Below, one piece after another: positions 43,783 through 53,594 of a DNA stretch of 64,000 nucleotides. Every line of letters begins with the position of its first letter. The stretch's first letter is position 1. Source of the DNA: Colocasia esculenta (taxonomy: Eukaryota > Streptophyta > Magnoliopsida > Alismatales > Araceae); assembly GCA_014218235.1 (NCBI GenBank), contig CM024760.1:68140961-68204960 (forward strand), read 5' to 3'. The notes below the pieces were generated by a model. That model was given only the letters and a program-made list of their open reading frames with translations, searched no databases and had not been told where the DNA came from. A program made the translations under genes and the position numbers.

Positions 43783-46044
43783 TGTAACACCCTGGCCCCC
43801 TTGGGCCCTTGGCCCCGTCCTCTGGGTCGCGGCAGGGCGACTGTCGCGACGTGGTTCCGACTGCGTTGGTGTCTGGTTCTGTTTGGGATTGCGACATGGG
43901 GTATGTTGCCTTCTTGAAGGCGACATGGCCTATGTCGCCTTCCCATCGCGTCGCCCCAGACGCAGTCTGACAGACGTGACAGGCGTCCTTTGTGTCAGTA
44001 CGGCCCTGGCGGTGTCAGGTGAACGCGACAAGATGGATGTCGCCTTCACTTTTTCGAATTCCGAGATTTGACCGTTGTCAGCGGAATTGCGACAGGGGGT
44101 ATGTCGCCTTCTTGAAGGCGACACACCCACTGTCGCCTTCTCGTTCCTGTGGCGACAGGGTGGTATGTCGCCTTCACAGGATCCAGGCTTAAAGCCCGGG
44201 CGCCCGAGCCCTTCCCCCTCTCTCTCGCGCCTCTCCTTTCCCCCTCTCTTTCTCTCGCCCTCTCGGAGCTTCCTGCGGTTTTGAGGTGCCTCCCCCGCGT
44301 TGAGGCGGCCGTGCTGAGGAGGGTGTTGCTCCGTCGGTGCAGGGGTCGCGTTCGTGCCGTGCGGTGCGAGGAGGAGATGTTTCAACCTACGAGAAGGCCC
44401 CAACGGGTGCGTTCTTCACGTGGAGGTAGGGACGCCCAATCTTCTCGTCCTAAGCATGCTCCCCTTCCCCTTCGTGACGTAGTTTTTCTTGTGGTTTGGG
44501 GTTGGGAGTGTGAGAACTCCATGCTCATGTGAGTGAGGTTTCCTCCGAGCATAGAATCCATGTTCTTGGGGTATTCGAGGGTGGTTTGTATGTTTAACGG
44601 CTTTCTAGCATGATAAGCATGCTCCCCTCCCCCGTGTGTAGTATTTTCCCCGTTTCGGGGAGGTTCCCGGAAGAAGAATGCCCGGAACCCCCGACTGGCT
44701 TGAAGGCGACACACCCTGTGTCGCCACCTGTCTGGTAAGGCGATGCATCCTGTGTCGCCTTCTGACTGGTAAAGCGACAGGGCATATGTCGCCTTCTAGA
44801 AGGCGACAGGGCCTATGTCGCCTTCTCAGTCCAGAGGCAGGTTGTGCTTTCGCCGCTTCCATTTTCGCTTTACTGTACCCGTGGCACCTGTGCTAGTTCC
44901 CTAGTACGGTCTCACACTAGTCGTTCGCCCGGTGCGCGGCACTTGAGGGCTTGTCCCGTGCGAGAGGTTGTTACCGTTACCTGGGACCCCCGTCCTCGAG
45001 AGCCTGTTGAGGGAGTACTCCGGGCTACGAGTGTGCTCGAGTTGGCAGCCACCTAGGCAGACTCTGGAGCTGAGGGGAAAACGGTGGTTAGGACAGTGGC
45101 GTGTGAGTCGCTTGCAGAGCTCTCGTGGTTGGTCTGGGACGCCGAGGACGTTTGGAGTTCTACCGGCGCAGGCCAGCCAGTCCTTCTTCTCACTGCCTCG
45201 CTCCTCACGGCCCCAAACCGTTTGGAGAGGTCAGGCGTGGGACCGTAGTCCGGCCAGACTACGGCGGTTACTGTTGTGTTGCTTGTGTCCTACCTCGCTC
45301 TGACGAGATGCGAGGGCCAGGACCTAGGTCGAGGATAAGATGTCTGTGGACGCGCCTGACCGTTTGACTAGTGGTGGTGCTTTCCGTAGCTAGTGTTCTC
45401 TGTCCAGGTGGAGTCCCCTCCGTCTGTGTTTACTAGCCGTGTGGTGGTCACGACGAGCAGTCGTACGGAGTTTCCGACGGAGAGTACTTTCCGTACCGAG
45501 TTAGCTTTAGCTTCGCTTCCGTACTTCCTTTTGTAGGTAGAAAGATATAACTGCCGTCTTTCTCTTATTAATAGTTGTATATGTTCCTCTGCTTGTTTAG
45601 AGCCAGTAGGAGATTGGTAGTCCCTACTGAGCTTCTGTTGTGAAGCTCATCCCTCTGTTTTCCAAGTGAGTCTTCTCAGCAGCGGCAGGGCGCGCGTCGG
45701 GCGGAGGAGACGGGGCGGTAGTCGAGGTCCCCGTAGCTAGCAGTGGTTCCCCCTCTCAGTGTACGTCACCCTCGGGGTATGCCCCTAAGGGACTTGTCTC
45801 TCCCCTTTCCTTACTTGTACTAGTGTGCGTGCGTTGGGACTGTACTTAGAGTGGTACGCAGCGGTCTTGCTCTACTTTCCTGTTTCCGCTTGTACGCTTC
45901 TAGCTCAGTAGTTGACGTTTACTTCCGTTACATATTCTGTCAGACGCGTGTTATAGCTCTTCCGGGTCCCCCGGATCCGTGGGCGGCGATCGTGAAAATC
46001 GGGTCCTCGGCATGGGCCGAGGGTCGGGTTCTCAGGTCGTTACA
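43783..46044 (+). repeat. 5' LTR of chromovirus C (2262 bp)
   Basis: Starts TGTAACACCCTGGCCCCC and ends GGTCGTTACA, giving a terminal inverted TGTAAC/GTTACA. It is GC-rich compared with the flanking elements. Two zones (about 43825-44180 and 44700-44825) are packed with GGCGACA/TGTCGCC inverted words. Open frames in both orientations recur in both LTRs only because the LTRs are copies. Confidence 0.94.
43825..44180. repeat. GGCGACA/TGTCGCC hairpin cluster in C 5' LTR
   Basis: Repeated units of the form CTTGAAGGCGACA, 8-12 bases, TGTCGCCTTC fold into near-perfect hairpins. A second zone lies at about 44700-44825. The same zones occur in the 3' LTR at about 51205-51560 and 52080-52205. The arrangement is too regular to be chance. 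Confidence 0.8.
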
Positions 46045-46046
46045 GT

Positions 46047-46058
46047 TGGTATCAGAGC
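46047..46058 (+). promoter_or_regulatory. Primer binding site of chromovirus C
   Basis: TGGTATCAGAGC starts two bases after the 5' LTR end, matching the initiator-Met tRNA primer sequence used by many plant LTR elements. It is unmutated. Confidence 0.9.
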
Positions 46059-46181
46059 TTGGTCTGACAGGACTTGTAGTGGATCTAAACTGCAACAGTA
46101 AGTCCCAACGATAGTACAAGTACACTGCTAGCCGCCCGAGAGGTATTTGTAACCTTTGTCAGTTGTGTTGCCGTGTAGGTT

Positions 46182-47678
46182 ATGGCTCCGCGTAGGCGCA
46201 GTCAGGCTAGGCAGCTGGTTGAGCAGCAGGATGAGTCTGACATGCCCGCTCAGGGGCAGGTTCAGGAGGAGGTGTCCGTGGAGGAGTCAGTGGCACAGCC
46301 TCAGGGTGCACAGGCAGCAGCAGCAGAGGCAGCGGCAGCAAGTGGGTAGCAGCAGCAGGAGTACCACCCTCAGCCTCAGCAGTATGCAGACTGGTTTCCC
46401 ATGGCCGAGCAGTTCTTCAGAGCTATGTACCAGGGAGCGTGGCAGCCCGGGCAGGCAGCAATAGGTGGTCGGTTTCCAGTACCTCCCCCGGCCGTACCAG
46501 AGCAGCAGGAGGTGGAGCCAGAGGTGGAACAGCCAGTCTGCCAGCAGCGGTCGGGTACTGGGAGTACCCGGTCCGGTCAGCGGAGGGCAGCAGTGTCGGA
46601 GGCGAGGACCGCTCTCTTGAGAGGTTCCTGCGTCTTCGTCCCCGATGTTCCACGGTGAGTATGATCCAGATAAGGTAGAGAGCTGGACCCATGAGTTGGA
46701 GCGCATCTTCGAGACTATGGATTGCGCTGAGGAGGATCAGGTTCGTTTGGCAGTATACCAGCTCAAGGGAGCAGCCCATGAGTGGTGGAGAGTTCAGAGG
46801 CAGACTCACTTCCAGGGGCAGCGGTTGGACCAGATCACTTGGCAGCGGTTTTTGGAGGTCTTCCACAGCGAGTACTTCCCCGACTACGCTCGACGTGAGA
46901 GGCGAGACCAGTTCCACGAGTTGGTGCAGGGCGACCTCACAGTTTCTCAGTACCACCAGAGGTTCGTCCGGTTGTTGAGGCATGTGCCTCATGTAGCAGG
47001 CAGTGACCAGGCTTGTGCAGAGAGGTTTATAGCAGGGCTGAGACCAGACCTGAGGTGGGGTGTGACGGCACACATGTGTACCACCTTGGGAGAGGCCGTG
47101 GCGAAGGCCACCGCCTTGGATAGGGAGCTTGGCAGCCTCAGCAGCAGCAGCAGCAGCAGCAGGGAGGAGCCTCTTCCAGGTCCTCGCCGTACCAGCGTCC
47201 AGCAGGAGCCGCGGTAGTGCGACTTCCTCTTCCTCAGGCTCGGGCAGTTCTGGTAGCTCTGGAATTCGCTCGCAGTTCAGGAAGTTGTCTACTCGCGGGG
47301 GTGGACGGAGCCGTCAGCAGAGACGTCAGTCCAGGTTTGCAGAGCAGTCAGTACAGCAGGGTGCTGAGCAGAGCAGTCAGGAGCCAATGTGCTACACTTG
47401 TGGCTTGCCAGGCCACTTTAGGAGGGATTGCCCTAGGGGGCAAGCTCCAGCAGCAGCAGCAGCCAGTGCAGTACGCGCAGCAGCCACCTCAGTACCAGTA
47501 CCCTCCCCAGCAGCAGGCACCGCGTCAGCAGCAGAGAGGGCAGTACCAGCAGCAGGTCCAGCAGTTTCCGCAGCCGCAACAGTACCAGCCGTACCAGCAG
47601 CAGCAGTAGTTTCCTCAGCAGCAGTCGCCCCAGCAGCAGCCCCAGCAGGCGCCGCAGCGTGGACGTGGTCGTGGTCGC
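46182..47678 (+). pseudogene. Gag of chromovirus C
   Basis: Starts MAPRRRSQARQLVEQQDESD and meets a TAG near 46347. It then continues in the same frame with MAEQFFRAMYQGAW, and two frame changes near 46620-46645 lead into the capsid-like Retrotrans_gag domain: MFHGEYDPDKVESWTHELERIF, AAHEWWRVQRQ, FHSEYFPDYARRERRDQF and GDLTVSQYHQRFVRL. Another frame change near 47150 leads to the zinc knuckle CYTCGLPGHFRRDC. Gln- and Ala-rich tracts made of CAG repeats flank it on both sides and extend to about 47680. Gag would form the RNA-packaging particle; this copy cannot be translated as a whole. Confidence 0.85.
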
Positions 47679-50600
47679 GTGATGGCGCTCACCCGGGAGC
47701 AGGCAGAGGCATCGAACCTGGTGATAGGTACTCTACCTATCCTTGGCAGAGCTGCTCGTGTTTTGGTTGATCCCGGTGCTTCCTTGTGTTTTGCTTCCGA
47801 GGAGTTTTACGAGTCCCTTGCTTGTCACACACCCAAGAGGCAGTGTGACGTATTGGTCGATCTCCCGTCCGGTGATTGCATGCATTTCTTCGGTTACCTG
47901 GAGGGTGTGACAGTCGAGGTTGAGGGTCACCAGTTGCCGGCCAGGTTGTACGCGTTGCAGCTTTGCGACTTCGACGTCATCCTGGGCATGGACTGGTTGG
48001 AGGCTCACTCAGCCGTGGTTGATTGTCAGAGGAAGACCGTTCGGTTCGAGATACCTGGAGCGCCTGTTCTCTGCTTTCGAGGTATCCGGTCTACCCGTCG
48101 GCCGTTCATTTCCTTCTGTAAGGCTCGTCGTTTGATCCGTGATGGCTGCGTTGCTTACCTTGCTTCGGTTTGTTCCTTGGAGCCTAGCGGGCCTTCAGTT
48201 TTTTATGTGCCAGTTGTTTCTGAGTTTTCTGATGTGTTTCCGGAGGATCTACCTGGGTTGCCGCCTGAGCGAGAGGTAGAGTTCTCCATCGAGCTTTTGC
48301 CTGGTATGATGCCCTTGTCTAAGGCACCTTACCGGATGGCCCCGGCGGAGCTGCGTGAGTTGAAGCGCCAGCTGCAAGAGTTGCTTGAGTTGGGCTTCAT
48401 TCGTCCGAGCCGTTCGCCGTAGGGTGCGCCTGTTTTGTTCGTGAGGAAGAAGGATGGTAGTCTTCGTTTGTGCATCGATTATCGGCAGTTGAACCAGGTC
48501 ACTGTGAAGAACAGGTACCCGTTGCCGAGAATTGATAATTTGTTTGATCAGTTGCAATCGGCCCGAGTTTTCTCGAAGATCGACTTGAGATCCGGCTACT
48601 ATCAGCTGCGGATCAGAGAGTCAGATGTTGGTTTGACGGCTTTCCGTTCTAGGTACGGTCACTTTGAGTTCGTTGTGATGCCGTTTGGGCTGACGAACGC
48701 ACCTGCAGCATTCATGGATCTGATGCATAGGGTGTTCAGTGAGTACCTAGACCGCTTTGTTGTTGTTTTGTTGATGATATTCTGGTCTACTCGTCTTCTG
48801 AAGAGGAGCACGAGGAGCACCTAAGGATCGTGCTAGAGACCCTGCGGAGTCACCGTCTTTACGCCAAGTTCGACAAGTGCGAATTTTGGCTGAGCGAGGT
48901 GCACTTCTCGGGCACGTGATCTCGGGTTCTGGTGTGGCAGTGGATCCGGCCAAGGTTAAGGCAGTGTTGTCGTGGGAGCAGCCCACATCAGTTGCAGAGG
49001 TCCGTAGTTTTCTGGGTCTGGCAGGTTACTACCGGAGGTTCATTCAGGATTTCGCCAAGATTGCAGCACCGTTGACTCGGTTGACGAGGCAGGACACCAG
49101 TTTGTTTGGACAGAGGACTGTGAGCAGAGTTTCCTGGAGCTGAAGACGAGGTTGACTTCGGCGCCAGTGTTGGTCTTGCCGTCGGGCACCGGTGGGTTCG
49201 TGGTTTACACCGATGCGTCGAGGACAGGTTTGGGTGCCGTGCTGATGCAGCATGGTGGGGTCGTTGCCTATGCTTCTCGGCAGCTCAAGAAGCATGAGGA
49301 GAACTATCCCACCACGACTTGGAGCTGGCAGCAGTGGTGCACGCTCTCAAGTTGTGGAGGCACTACCTATATGGCGAGGCTTTTCAGATCTTCACCGATC
49401 ACCAGAGTTTGCAGTACATCTTCACCCAGAGGGATTTGAACTTGAGGCAGCGCCGATGGATGGAGTAATTGAAGGACTATGACCTAACCCTTTCCTATCA
49501 TCCAGGAAAGGCTAACGTTGTAGCCGATGCTTTGAATAGGCGTGTGCGCTTGAGTTCGCTGATGGTCAGAGAGTGGAGGCTGTTCGAGGAGCTGTCCCAG
49601 GGAGTGTTTGTTCCGTCGAGGACCAGAGACCATGCAGTGGCTTCCAGTTTGTCAGTTCGGCCATCACTGTTCAGGCAGGTGTTGCAGGCGCAGCGAGCAG
49701 ATGCAGAGTTAGCAGACATTTTGCGGATGCCAGACGTTGAGCTCAGCGAAGACAGCGAGGTCAGATTCAGAGGCCGCTTGTACGTTCCAGAGGAGGTTCG
49801 CGAGGCAGTGTTGTCAGAGGCTCACAGGTCGAGGTACGTCGTTCATCTCGGCTCCACCAAGATGTACCATTGTTTGAGGAGGTCATTCTGGTGGCCAGGG
49901 ATGAAGAGGGGCGTGGCAGAGTTTGTTGCTCGGTGCCTTACCTGTCAACAGGTGAAGGCTGAGCACCAGCGTCCTGGTGGTGAGTTGCAGCCGTTGCCCA
50001 TTCCTGTGTGGAAGTGGGACGACATCACCATGGACTTTGTGGTTGGTTTGCCCCGTACCCCGCAGAGGCATGATGGTATTTGGGTGATTGTGGATCGTTT
50101 GACCAAGGCAGCGCATTTCCTTCCGATCAGGATGTCGTGGTCAGTGGACAGGTTAGCCAGGCTGTACGTGGACAGAGTTGTTTCGTTGCACGGGATCCCA
50201 GTTTCAGTCGTTTCAGGCAGAGATCCGAGGTTCACGTCAGGGTTTTGGCGCAGTCTTCAGAGAGCACTGGGTACAGAGTTGAGGTTCAGCACAGCGTACC
50301 ACCCTCAGACAGACGATCAGTTAGAGCGGACCATTCGGACACTGGAGGACATGCTGAGAGCGTGCTGTTTAGATTGGAGCGGCACTTGGGAGTCTCACCT
50401 TCCGATGGTAGAGTTCGCATATAACAACAGTTATCACTCGAGCATCGGAATGGCGCCATATGAGGCTTTGTATGGTCGCCCGTGCAGGACTCCGCTTCAC
50501 TGGTTCGAGGTTGGTGAGAGGCAGCTTTTGGGGCCAGAGTTAGTGCAGCAGTGTGCATAGACAGTCAGTTTGGTCAGGCAGAGGCTTCGGGCAGCGCAGA

Positions 50601-51070
50601 GCCGGCAGAAGAGTTATGCAGACGTCCGCAGAAGACCGTTGCAGTTCAGCGTTGGTGACCTTGTTTTCTTGCGGGTCTCGCCGACCAAGGGCGTGATGAG
50701 GTTTGGCAGAAAGGGAAAGCTCAGTCCCAGATATATTGGGCCATTCCCCATTTCTGAGAGGGTCGGCGAGGTAGCTTACAGATTGAGTCTTCCGGCAGAG
50801 CTAGCAGGTGTGCACAGCGTTTTCCACGTTTCGCAGCTCAGGAGGTACGTCGCAGATCCTTCGCACGTGTTGGACTACTCGCAGCTAGAGGTAGCGCCAG
50901 ACTTGTCAGTGCCAGAGTACCCAGTTAAAGTGATCGACCGCAGAGTTCAACAGTTGCACAGGAAGCAGATTCCGCTGGTTAAGGTCGTTTGGCAGAACCG
51001 TGTCGGTGGCGAGGCCACCTGGGAGCGCGAGGATGAGATGTTGGAGCAGTTTCCTTATTTGTTTGATTGA
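47679..51070 (+). pseudogene. Pol of chromovirus C (PR-RT-RH-IN-chromodomain)
   Basis: Domains in order: retropepsin with RVLVDPGASLCFAS (the usual DTG/DSG active site is DPG here); RT from 48300 with KKDGSLRLCIDYRQLN, KIDLRSGYYQLRI and MPFGLTNAPAAFMDLMHRVF; RNase H near 49200 (VVYTDASRTGLGAVLM); integrase 49469-50560 with the HHCC finger, MDFVVGLP, SGRDPRFTS and LERTIRTLEDMLR; GPY/F segment; chromodomain-like end RRVQQLHRKQIPLVKVVW with GEATWEREDEMLEQFPYLFD. Defects are a TAG at 48421 where Trp is expected, a frameshift right before the Val-Asp-Asp box at about 48770, further shifts near 48900, 49120 and 49310, a stop near 49468 and another at 50558. All domains are present but inactive as one protein. 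Confidence 0.9.
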
Positions 51071-51149
51071 TCGGTATGTGGTGATCTTCCCTTTTTGTCG
51101 TCTTCCGAGTTGAGACCGAGTTGTTTTCATTTCGAGGACGAAATGTCTT

Positions 51150-51162
51150 AAGGAGGGAGGGT
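51150..51162 (+). promoter_or_regulatory. Polypurine tract of chromovirus C
   Basis: AAGGAGGGAGGGT lies immediately before the 3' LTR start TGTAACACC. It follows a conserved GAGGACGAAATG box about 15 bases upstream, which B also has in diverged form (GAGGACGAAATT) before its LTR. Confidence 0.85.
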
Positions 51163-53422
51163 TGTAACACCCCGGCCCCCTTGGGCCCTTGGCCCCGTCC
51201 TCTGGGTCGCGGCAGGGCGACTGTCGCGACGTGGTTCCGACCGCGTTGGTGTCTGATTCTGTTTGGGATTGCGACATGGGGTATGTCGCCTTCTTGAAGG
51301 TGACATGGCCTATGTCGCCTTCCCATCGCGTCGCCCCAGACGCAGTCTGACAGACGTGACAGGCGTCCTTGTGTCAGTACGGCCCTGGCGGTGTCGGGTG
51401 AACGCGACAAGATGGCTGTCGCCTTCACTTTTTCGAATTCCGAGATTTGACCGTTGTCAGCGGAATTGCGACAGGGGGTATGTCGCCTTCTTGAAGGCGA
51501 CACACCCACTGTCGCCTTCTCGTTCCTGTGGCGACAGGGTGGTATGTCGCCTTCACAGGATCCGGGCTTAAAGCCCGGGCGCCCGAGCCCTTCCCCCTCT
51601 CTCTCGCACCTCTCCTTTCCCCCTCTCTTTCTCTCGCCCTCTCGGAGCTTCCGGCGGTTTTGAGGTGCCTCCCCCACGTTGAGGCAGCCGTGCTGAGGAG
51701 GGTGTTGCTCCGTCCGTGCAGGGGTCGCGTTCGTGCCGTGCGGTGCGAGGAGGAGACGTTTCAACCTACGAGAAGGCCCCAACGGGTGCGTTCTTCACGT
51801 GGAGGTAGGGACGCCTGATCTTCTCGTCCTAAGCATGCTCCCCTTCCCCTTCGCGACGTAGTTTTTCTTGTGGTTTGGGGTTGGGAGTGTGAGAACTCCA
51901 TGCTCGTGTGACTGAGGTTTCCTCCGAGAGTAGAATCCATGTTCTTGGGGTATTCGAGGGTGGTTTGTATGTTTAACGGCTTTCTAGCATGATAAGCATG
52001 CTCCCCTCCCCCGTGTGTAGTATTTTCCCCGTTTCGGGGAGGTTCCCGAAAGAAGAATGCCCGGAACCCCCGACTGGCTTGAAGGCGACACACCCTGTGT
52101 CGCCACCTGTCTGGTAAGGCGACGCATCCTGTGTCGCCTTCTGACTGGTAAAGCGACAGAGCATATGTCGCCTTCTTGAAGGCGACAGGGCCTATGTCGC
52201 CTTCTCAGTCCATAGGCAGGTTGTGCTTCCGCCGCTTCCGTTTTCGCTTTACTGTACCTGTGGCACTGTGCTAGTTCCCTAGTACGGTCTCACACTAGTC
52301 GTTCGCCCGGTGCGCGGCACTTGAGGGCTTGTCCCGTGCGAGAGGTTGTTACCGTTACCTGGGACCCCCGTCCTCGGGAGCCTGTTGAGGGAGTACTCCG
52401 GGCTACGAGTGTGCTCGAGTTGGCAGCCACCTAGGCGGACTCTGGAGCTGAGGGGAAAACGGTGGTTAGGACAGTGGCATGTGAGTCACTTGCAGAGCTC
52501 TCGTGGTTGGTCTGGGATGCCGAGGACAGTTTGGAGTTCTACTCGGCGCAGGCCAGCCAGTCCTTCTTCTCACTGCCTCGCTCCTCACGGCCCCGGAACT
52601 GTTTGGAGAGGTCTGGCGTGGGACCGTAGTCCAGCCAGACTACGACGGTTACTGTTGTGTTGCTTGTGTCCTACCTCGCTCTGACGAGATGTGAGGGCCA
52701 GGACCTAGGTCGAGGATAAGACGTCTGTGGACGCGCCTGACCGTTTGACTAGTGGTGGTGCTTTCCGTAGCTAGTGTTCTCTGTCCAGGCGGAGTCCCCT
52801 CCGTCTGTGTTTACTAGCCGTGTGGTGGTCACGACCAGCAGTCGTACGGAGTTTCCGACCGAGAGTACTTTCCGTACCGAGTTAGCTTTAGCTTCGCTTC
52901 CGTACTTCCTTTTGTAGGTAGAAAGATATAACTGCCGTCTTTCTCTTATTAATAGTTGTATATGTTCCTCTGCCTGTTTAGAGCCAGTAGGAGATTGGTA
53001 GTCCCTACTGAGCTTCTGTTGTGAAGCTCATCCCTCTGTTTTCCAGGTGAGTCTTCTCAGCAGCGGCAGGGCGCGCGTCGGGCAGAGGAGACGGGGCGGT
53101 AGTCGAGGTCCCCGTAGCTAGCAGTGGTTCCCCCTCTCAGTGTACGTCACCCTCGGGGTATGCCCCTAAGGGACTTGTCTCTCCCCTTTCCTTACTTGTA
53201 CTAGTGTGCGTGCGTTGGGACTGTACTTAGAGCGGTACGCAGCGGTCTCGCTCTACTTTCCTGTTTCCGCTTGTACGCTTCTAGCTCAGCAGTTGACGTT
53301 TACTTCCATTACATATCCTGTCAGACGCGTGTTATAGCCCTTCCGGGTCCCCCGGATCCGTGGGCGGCGATCGCGAAAATCAGGTCCCCGGCATGGGCCG
53401 AGGGTCGGGTTCTCGGGTCGTC
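51163..53422 (+). repeat. 3' LTR of chromovirus C (end slightly deleted)
   Basis: Collinear with 43783-46044, with scattered single-base differences. Its last bases read GGGTCGT and then CAC, instead of GGTCGTTACA, so the terminal TACA is lost together with part of the target duplication. The hairpin clusters and the microsatellite-free GC-rich body are preserved. Confidence 0.92.
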
Positions 53423-53594
53423 ACGCGAAGCCATATCCTACAAAATGATTTAATCCCATTTAGAAACTTTACTATCTAATTCCTAACTATCTTCATAGCT
53501 ATGTTGACAATCTATAGTGACTTAGTATATAATGAAGATGATGGCATATGCATATTCATGTACAATCTCAACCAGATTCTCTGATACCAATCTC
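53423..53594 (-). pseudogene. Gag start, leader and primer site of chromovirus D
   Basis: On the minus strand the primer-site sequence TTGGTATCAGAG (53579-53590) lies five bases from the LTR. A leader of about 140 bases follows, then ATGGCTTCGCGTG (start codon 53434-53432), which joins in frame with the gag part left of element C. Thus C inserted after about four codons. The gag start context is therefore visible even though the gene is split by 9.6 kb. Confidence 0.8.

Larger units (their letters stand above)
43783..53422 (+). mobile_element. Chromovirus C, full-length copy with mutations
   Basis: Two LTRs (43783-46044 and 51163 to about 53422) flank a primer site, gag, pol with all domains, and a polypurine tract. 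It is inserted in the gag of D. The left flank is ACCAC (43778-43782). At the right edge the LTR lacks its last TACA and is followed by CAC then GCGAAGCCAT, so about 6 bp including part of the duplicate ACCAC seem to be deleted. The LTRs are very similar by eye, indicating a fairly recent insertion, yet gag and pol carry several stops and frameshifts. Family: Ty3/gypsy chromovirus with chromodomain-type C-terminus. Confidence 0.92.

Noticed and set aside
43637..44714. Many overlapping open frames in the GC-rich C LTR, several of them over 100 codons
   Set aside because: High GC lowers stop frequency; the same frames recur in the 3' LTR; the peptides show only repeats derived from GGCGACA hairpins.
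46045..46060. tRNA-like matches at the primer binding sites
   Set aside because: Only the 12-base complement of the initiator tRNA 3' end is present; there is no tRNA gene.
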